Assembly (NCBI GenBank): GCA_964425105.1
Contig: CAYRLE010000011.1
Coordinates: 1 to 50,875, forward strand
Direction: 5' to 3'
From: S012-109 sp964425105
GTDB taxonomy: Bacteria > Pseudomonadota > Gammaproteobacteria > SZUA-140
Length of the DNA stretch: 50,875 nucleotides
Below, piece by piece: positions 49,726 to 50,875 of the stretch (position 1 is the stretch's first letter; each line of letters opens with the position of its first letter). The translations under genes were made by a program, and so were the position numbers. The notes beneath the pieces were generated by a model. The model was not told the DNA's origin and did not search any database. It saw nothing but the letters and a program-made list of their open reading frames with translations.

Positions 49726-49780
49726 GCCCTGGATGACGGCGCTGCGCTGGAACCTGTGTTCGTTCGGCAGGGCATTTTTT

Positions 49781-49829
49781 CATCACCCATCACCCATCAC
49801 GCATCACTCATCACTCATCACTCATCACC
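49781..49829. repeat. heptad array J (7 perfect units)
   Basis: CATCACC, CATCACC, CATCACG, CATCACT x3, CATCACC with no break in phase. It overlaps the stop of the convergent endonuclease V gene by 5 bases. Confidence 0.9.
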
Positions 49830-50436
49830 CCGACGCCAGCCGATGGGCGGCGCGCGTGGTCTCCGGCAGGCGGTAGCGGGTGGTGCAGCGCAGCACGTAG
49901 TCGATGGCCGTGGGCAGGGAGATGCGGTGGCCGATGGAGATATAGAGGGGACTCACATTGCTGCGGCTACGCAGCACGGCGCCGATGCATTCCTCGCCGT
50001 CCCAGAGCGGCACCCAAGCACCCTTTTCCGGCGGCAAGGCCTCGTGGCGGCCGATGAGGCGGCTCTTGGCCACGCCGATGGTGGGCATATCCAGCAGCAC
50101 CCCCAAATGGCAGGCGATGCCGAAGCGGCGCGGATGGGCGATGCCCTGGCCGTCGCACAGAATAAGGTCGGGCAGGACCCGCAGATGCTGCAAGGCCTCC
50201 AGTACCGCCGGTACCTCGCGGAAGGAGAGCAGGCCGGGGATATAGGGGAAACGGGTGGGACTATGGGCGACGGACTGATCGCACGCCGTGAGGCTGGGAA
50301 AGTCCAGCACCGCCACCGCGGCGCGGGTGATGCGCCTGCCATCGCGGAAACCTACGTCCACGCCGGCCACGCGGCGCACCGCGCCGAAGTCGTCATGGCG
50401 TATGACCTCAGCGCTGAGCCGCGCCTGCAGGGCCAC
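49825..50436 (-). CDS. nfi: endonuclease V
   Basis: A 203-aa DNA repair enzyme that nicks 3' of deoxyinosine. GVDVGF with the first catalytic Asp, PYIPGLLSFRE, CDGQGIAHPRRFGIA with the second Asp, and PTIGVAKSRL are intact. From the GTG at 50436 the conserved N-terminal stretch HSWDLDYQEA (encoded at 50466-50437) is left out, and no ATG, GTG or TTG is visible just above it, so the true start may be a rare codon or obscured by a sequence error. The stop lies in heptad array J. Overlaps the ankyrin gene if extended. Confidence 0.9.
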   Translation of the reverse strand: MALQARLSAEVIRHDDFGAVRRVAGVDVGFRDGRRITRAAVAVLDFPSLTACDQSVAHSPTRFPYIPGLLSFREVPAVLEALQHLRVLPDLILCDGQGIAHPRRFGIACHLGVLLDMPTIGVAKSRLIGRHEALPPEKGAWVPLWDGEECIGAVLRSRSNVSPLYISIGHRISLPTAIDYVLRCTTRYRLPETTRAAHRLASG

Positions 50437-50486
50437 GGCCTCCTGGTAGTCCAGATCCCAGGAGTGGGGGTGTTTTACGCTGAGGC

Positions 50487-50875
50487 CTATTGGCGCGCCC
50501 CCATCTTGCGCAGCATGAGCATGATATCGTTGTGGCCCTTGCTGGTGGCCATGGCCATGGGGGTCAGGCCCTGCTTATTAACTGCCTTGAAATCCGCCCC
50601 CGCCGCCAGCAGCAGGCGGACGATTTTCACATGGCCGCGGTTGGCGGCCCAATGCAGGGCGGTGGAACCGCTGTTGTCGCGCAGGTTCACATCCGCGCCC
50701 CGCGCCAGCAACAGTTTCAGCACCTCTTCATGGCCCTTGATGGCGGCCCGCATCAGAGGCGTCAAGCCCGCTTCGTCCTGGGCATTGATGTCGGCGCCGT
50801 GATCCAGCAGGACCATCACCAGTTCCCGGTTGCCGATGCGCGCGGCATGCATCAGCGCCGTCCAGCCATAGTTGT
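50487..50875 (-). CDS. ankyrin-repeat protein, partial
   Basis: At least 129 aa; the frame continues past the right edge (GWTALMHAAR just upstream of the ATG at 50852 shows that this Met is internal). Four ankyrin repeats of 33 residues follow: GLTPLMRAAIKGHEEVLKLLL, STALHWAANRGHVKIVRLLL and GLTPMAMATSKGHNDIMLML are typical helices. Mature end MGARQ. Probably a protein-binding scaffold; the N-terminal part, including any signal, is outside the window. Confidence 0.88.
   Translation of the reverse strand, partial: NYGWTALMHAARIGNRELVMVLLDHGADINAQDEAGLTPLMRAAIKGHEEVLKLLLARGADVNLRDNSGSTALHWAANRGHVKIVRLLLAAGADFKAVNKQGLTPMAMATSKGHNDIMLMLRKMGARQ

Overview
The window looks like the chromosome of a GC-rich, Gram-negative, probably gammaproteobacterial chemolithotroph, most likely a sulfur oxidizer with a nitrite-reducing side line. 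The support is an ATP sulfurylase of the dissimilatory type (sat), a sulfite-exporter-family permease, a split class II ribonucleotide reductase as in Pseudomonas, a RegB/RegA redox two-component system, many c-type cytochromes, and an ncgABC-nirK operon known mainly from nitrifiers. It is a draft scaffold: exactly 100 N lie at 9125-9224. No rRNA, tRNA, CRISPR array or intact IS transposase was seen.

Layout. 1-4.7 kb: sat, then nrdJa-nrdJb behind a regulatory region with two promoters and two NrdR boxes. 4.8-9.0 kb: an aminotransferase (hisC-like) overlapping an M29-like peptidase, a DUF938 methyltransferase, a MITE-like element and a DUF482 protein. 9.0-17.5 kb: a redox region with a small cytochrome c, regA-regB, a divergent outer-membrane protein/lipoprotein cytochrome/TlpA operon, an FMN-binding + PepSY pair, a Fur-box porin and rubredoxin. 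17.6-36.7 kb: mostly housekeeping (thiD-thiE, hemL, a 1013-aa LVIVD propeller protein, a yajQ-like gene, ppiB, tauE, aldehyde dehydrogenase, NDUFA9-like, cca, DUF3579, patatin, HIT, lipoprotein, ubiX, mpl, and a free-standing MetH activation domain). 36.9-43.1 kb: transaldolase, fructosamine kinase, a MotA/ExbB-like channel paired with a MotB-like anchor that carries a VWA domain, a LolA-like protein and MgtC. 43.1-49.3 kb: ncgA-ncgB-ncgC-nirK, DUF1820, and two SUMF1/NirV-like periplasmic proteins, one with two heme motifs. 49.3 kb to the end: yjbQ, endonuclease V and a partial ankyrin protein.

How parts fit together. A palindrome of the RegA/PrrA type (GCGNC-N5-GNCGC) occurs between regB and the divergent operon (12402-12418) and again just downstream of the ncgA promoter (46489-46505). 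That second copy adjoins two tandem NsrR-like half-sites that cover the -10. This suggests that redox state (RegBA) and nitric oxide (NsrR) jointly control the nitrite-reductase operon.

The most unusual non-coding feature is a dispersed family of tandem 7-bp repeats (unit GTRAKGN or its complement CATYACN) at ten intergenic sites, in exact heptad phase and often folded as long inverted repeats. The most unusual coding feature is the channel/VWA two-gene unit at 39.3-41.1 kb. Coordinates and motifs were read by eye; no database search was run.
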